Below, in pieces: positions 5,585 through 5,636 of a DNA stretch of 5,636 bases (positions are counted from its first letter, which is position 1; every line of letters starts with the position of its first letter). Both the position numbers and the translations under genes were made by a program. Where the stretch lies: the NCBI GenBank assembly GCA_029858165.1, contig JAOUFO010000133.1, forward strand, positions 1 through 5,636. The letters run 5' to 3'. The notes under the pieces were generated by a model that ran no database searches, was not told the DNA's origin, and saw only the letters and a list, made by a program, of their open reading frames with translations. The stretch is from Deltaproteobacteria bacterium. Lineage in GTDB: Bacteria; SAR324; JACQKK01.

Positions 5585-5636
5585 CCTTTTGGCCGGGCTG
5601 GTTGCACTTCTTTTGGGGGGCCTGTCCGGCAACCAG
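5585..5636 (+). repeat. Partial copy of the GGCTGGTTGCACTTCTTTTGG module, cut by the window edge
   Basis: GGCCGGGCTGGTTGCACTTC followed by TTTTGGGGGG matches the start of the 1444 and 1607 repeat copies. CTGTCCGGCAACCAG matches the end of copy 1 near 1566-1581. The repeat block therefore continues past the right end. Confidence 0.75.

Noticed and set aside
5157..5632. Small frames on both strands in the right-hand repeat block
   Set aside because: They consist of translated repeat units with basic low-complexity peptides, and no start site is supported.

Overview
The window looks like chromosomal DNA of a motile Gram-negative bacterium, most likely proteobacterial or Desulfobacterota-like. 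The protein families point that way: a classical chemoreceptor, a Mrp/ApbC iron-sulfur carrier, and remnants of an assimilatory nitrate reduction (nas) cluster. GC content is moderately high. I cannot assign a taxon from this sequence alone. Only two complete genes are present, and much of the rest is repeat-rich intergenic DNA.

Layout. (a) 1-~667, minus strand: part of a fused PP2C phosphatase / Ser-Thr kinase. Its kinase half runs off the left edge and its phosphatase N-terminus is missing. (b) ~656-1273, plus strand: the last ~205 residues of an assimilatory nitrate reductase (NasA), including its C-terminal BFD-type [2Fe-2S] domain. The molybdopterin part is missing. The two fragments are joined head to head, and each has lost its 5' part at nearly the same nucleotide. 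(c) 1274-1724: non-coding, with a terminator-like hairpin and a 163-bp direct repeat that runs up to the stop codon of the next gene. (d) 1725-2819, minus: complete Mrp/ApbC P-loop ATPase with a His-rich linker. (e) 2820-3251: intergenic, with an ~85-bp tandem repeat and a terminator-like hairpin oriented with the minus-strand genes. (f) 3252-5087, minus: complete methyl-accepting chemotaxis protein (611 aa). (g) 5088-5636: MCP leader, then a dense repeat block with two near-identical 115-bp units, each carrying a strong terminator-like hairpin.

How it fits together. Fused kinase/phosphatase genes are common members of nas clusters in pseudomonads and other proteobacteria, close to nirBD and nasA and on the same strand. 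Here the kinase/phosphatase and nasA fragments face opposite ways and abut, with no nirBD between them. This suggests a decayed nas cluster that suffered inversion plus deletion, or an assembly chimera. Mrp and the MCP are independent housekeeping and motility genes.

The three repeat blocks share modules: a TTCAAAACCCGTAAA-type lead, a G-run/C-run hairpin followed by T's, and a GGCTCCAAA...GGCTGGYTGS...CTTTCTTTTTGGG module. They appear to be one mosaic family of intergenic repeats that carries its own transcription terminator. This is the most unusual feature of the window.
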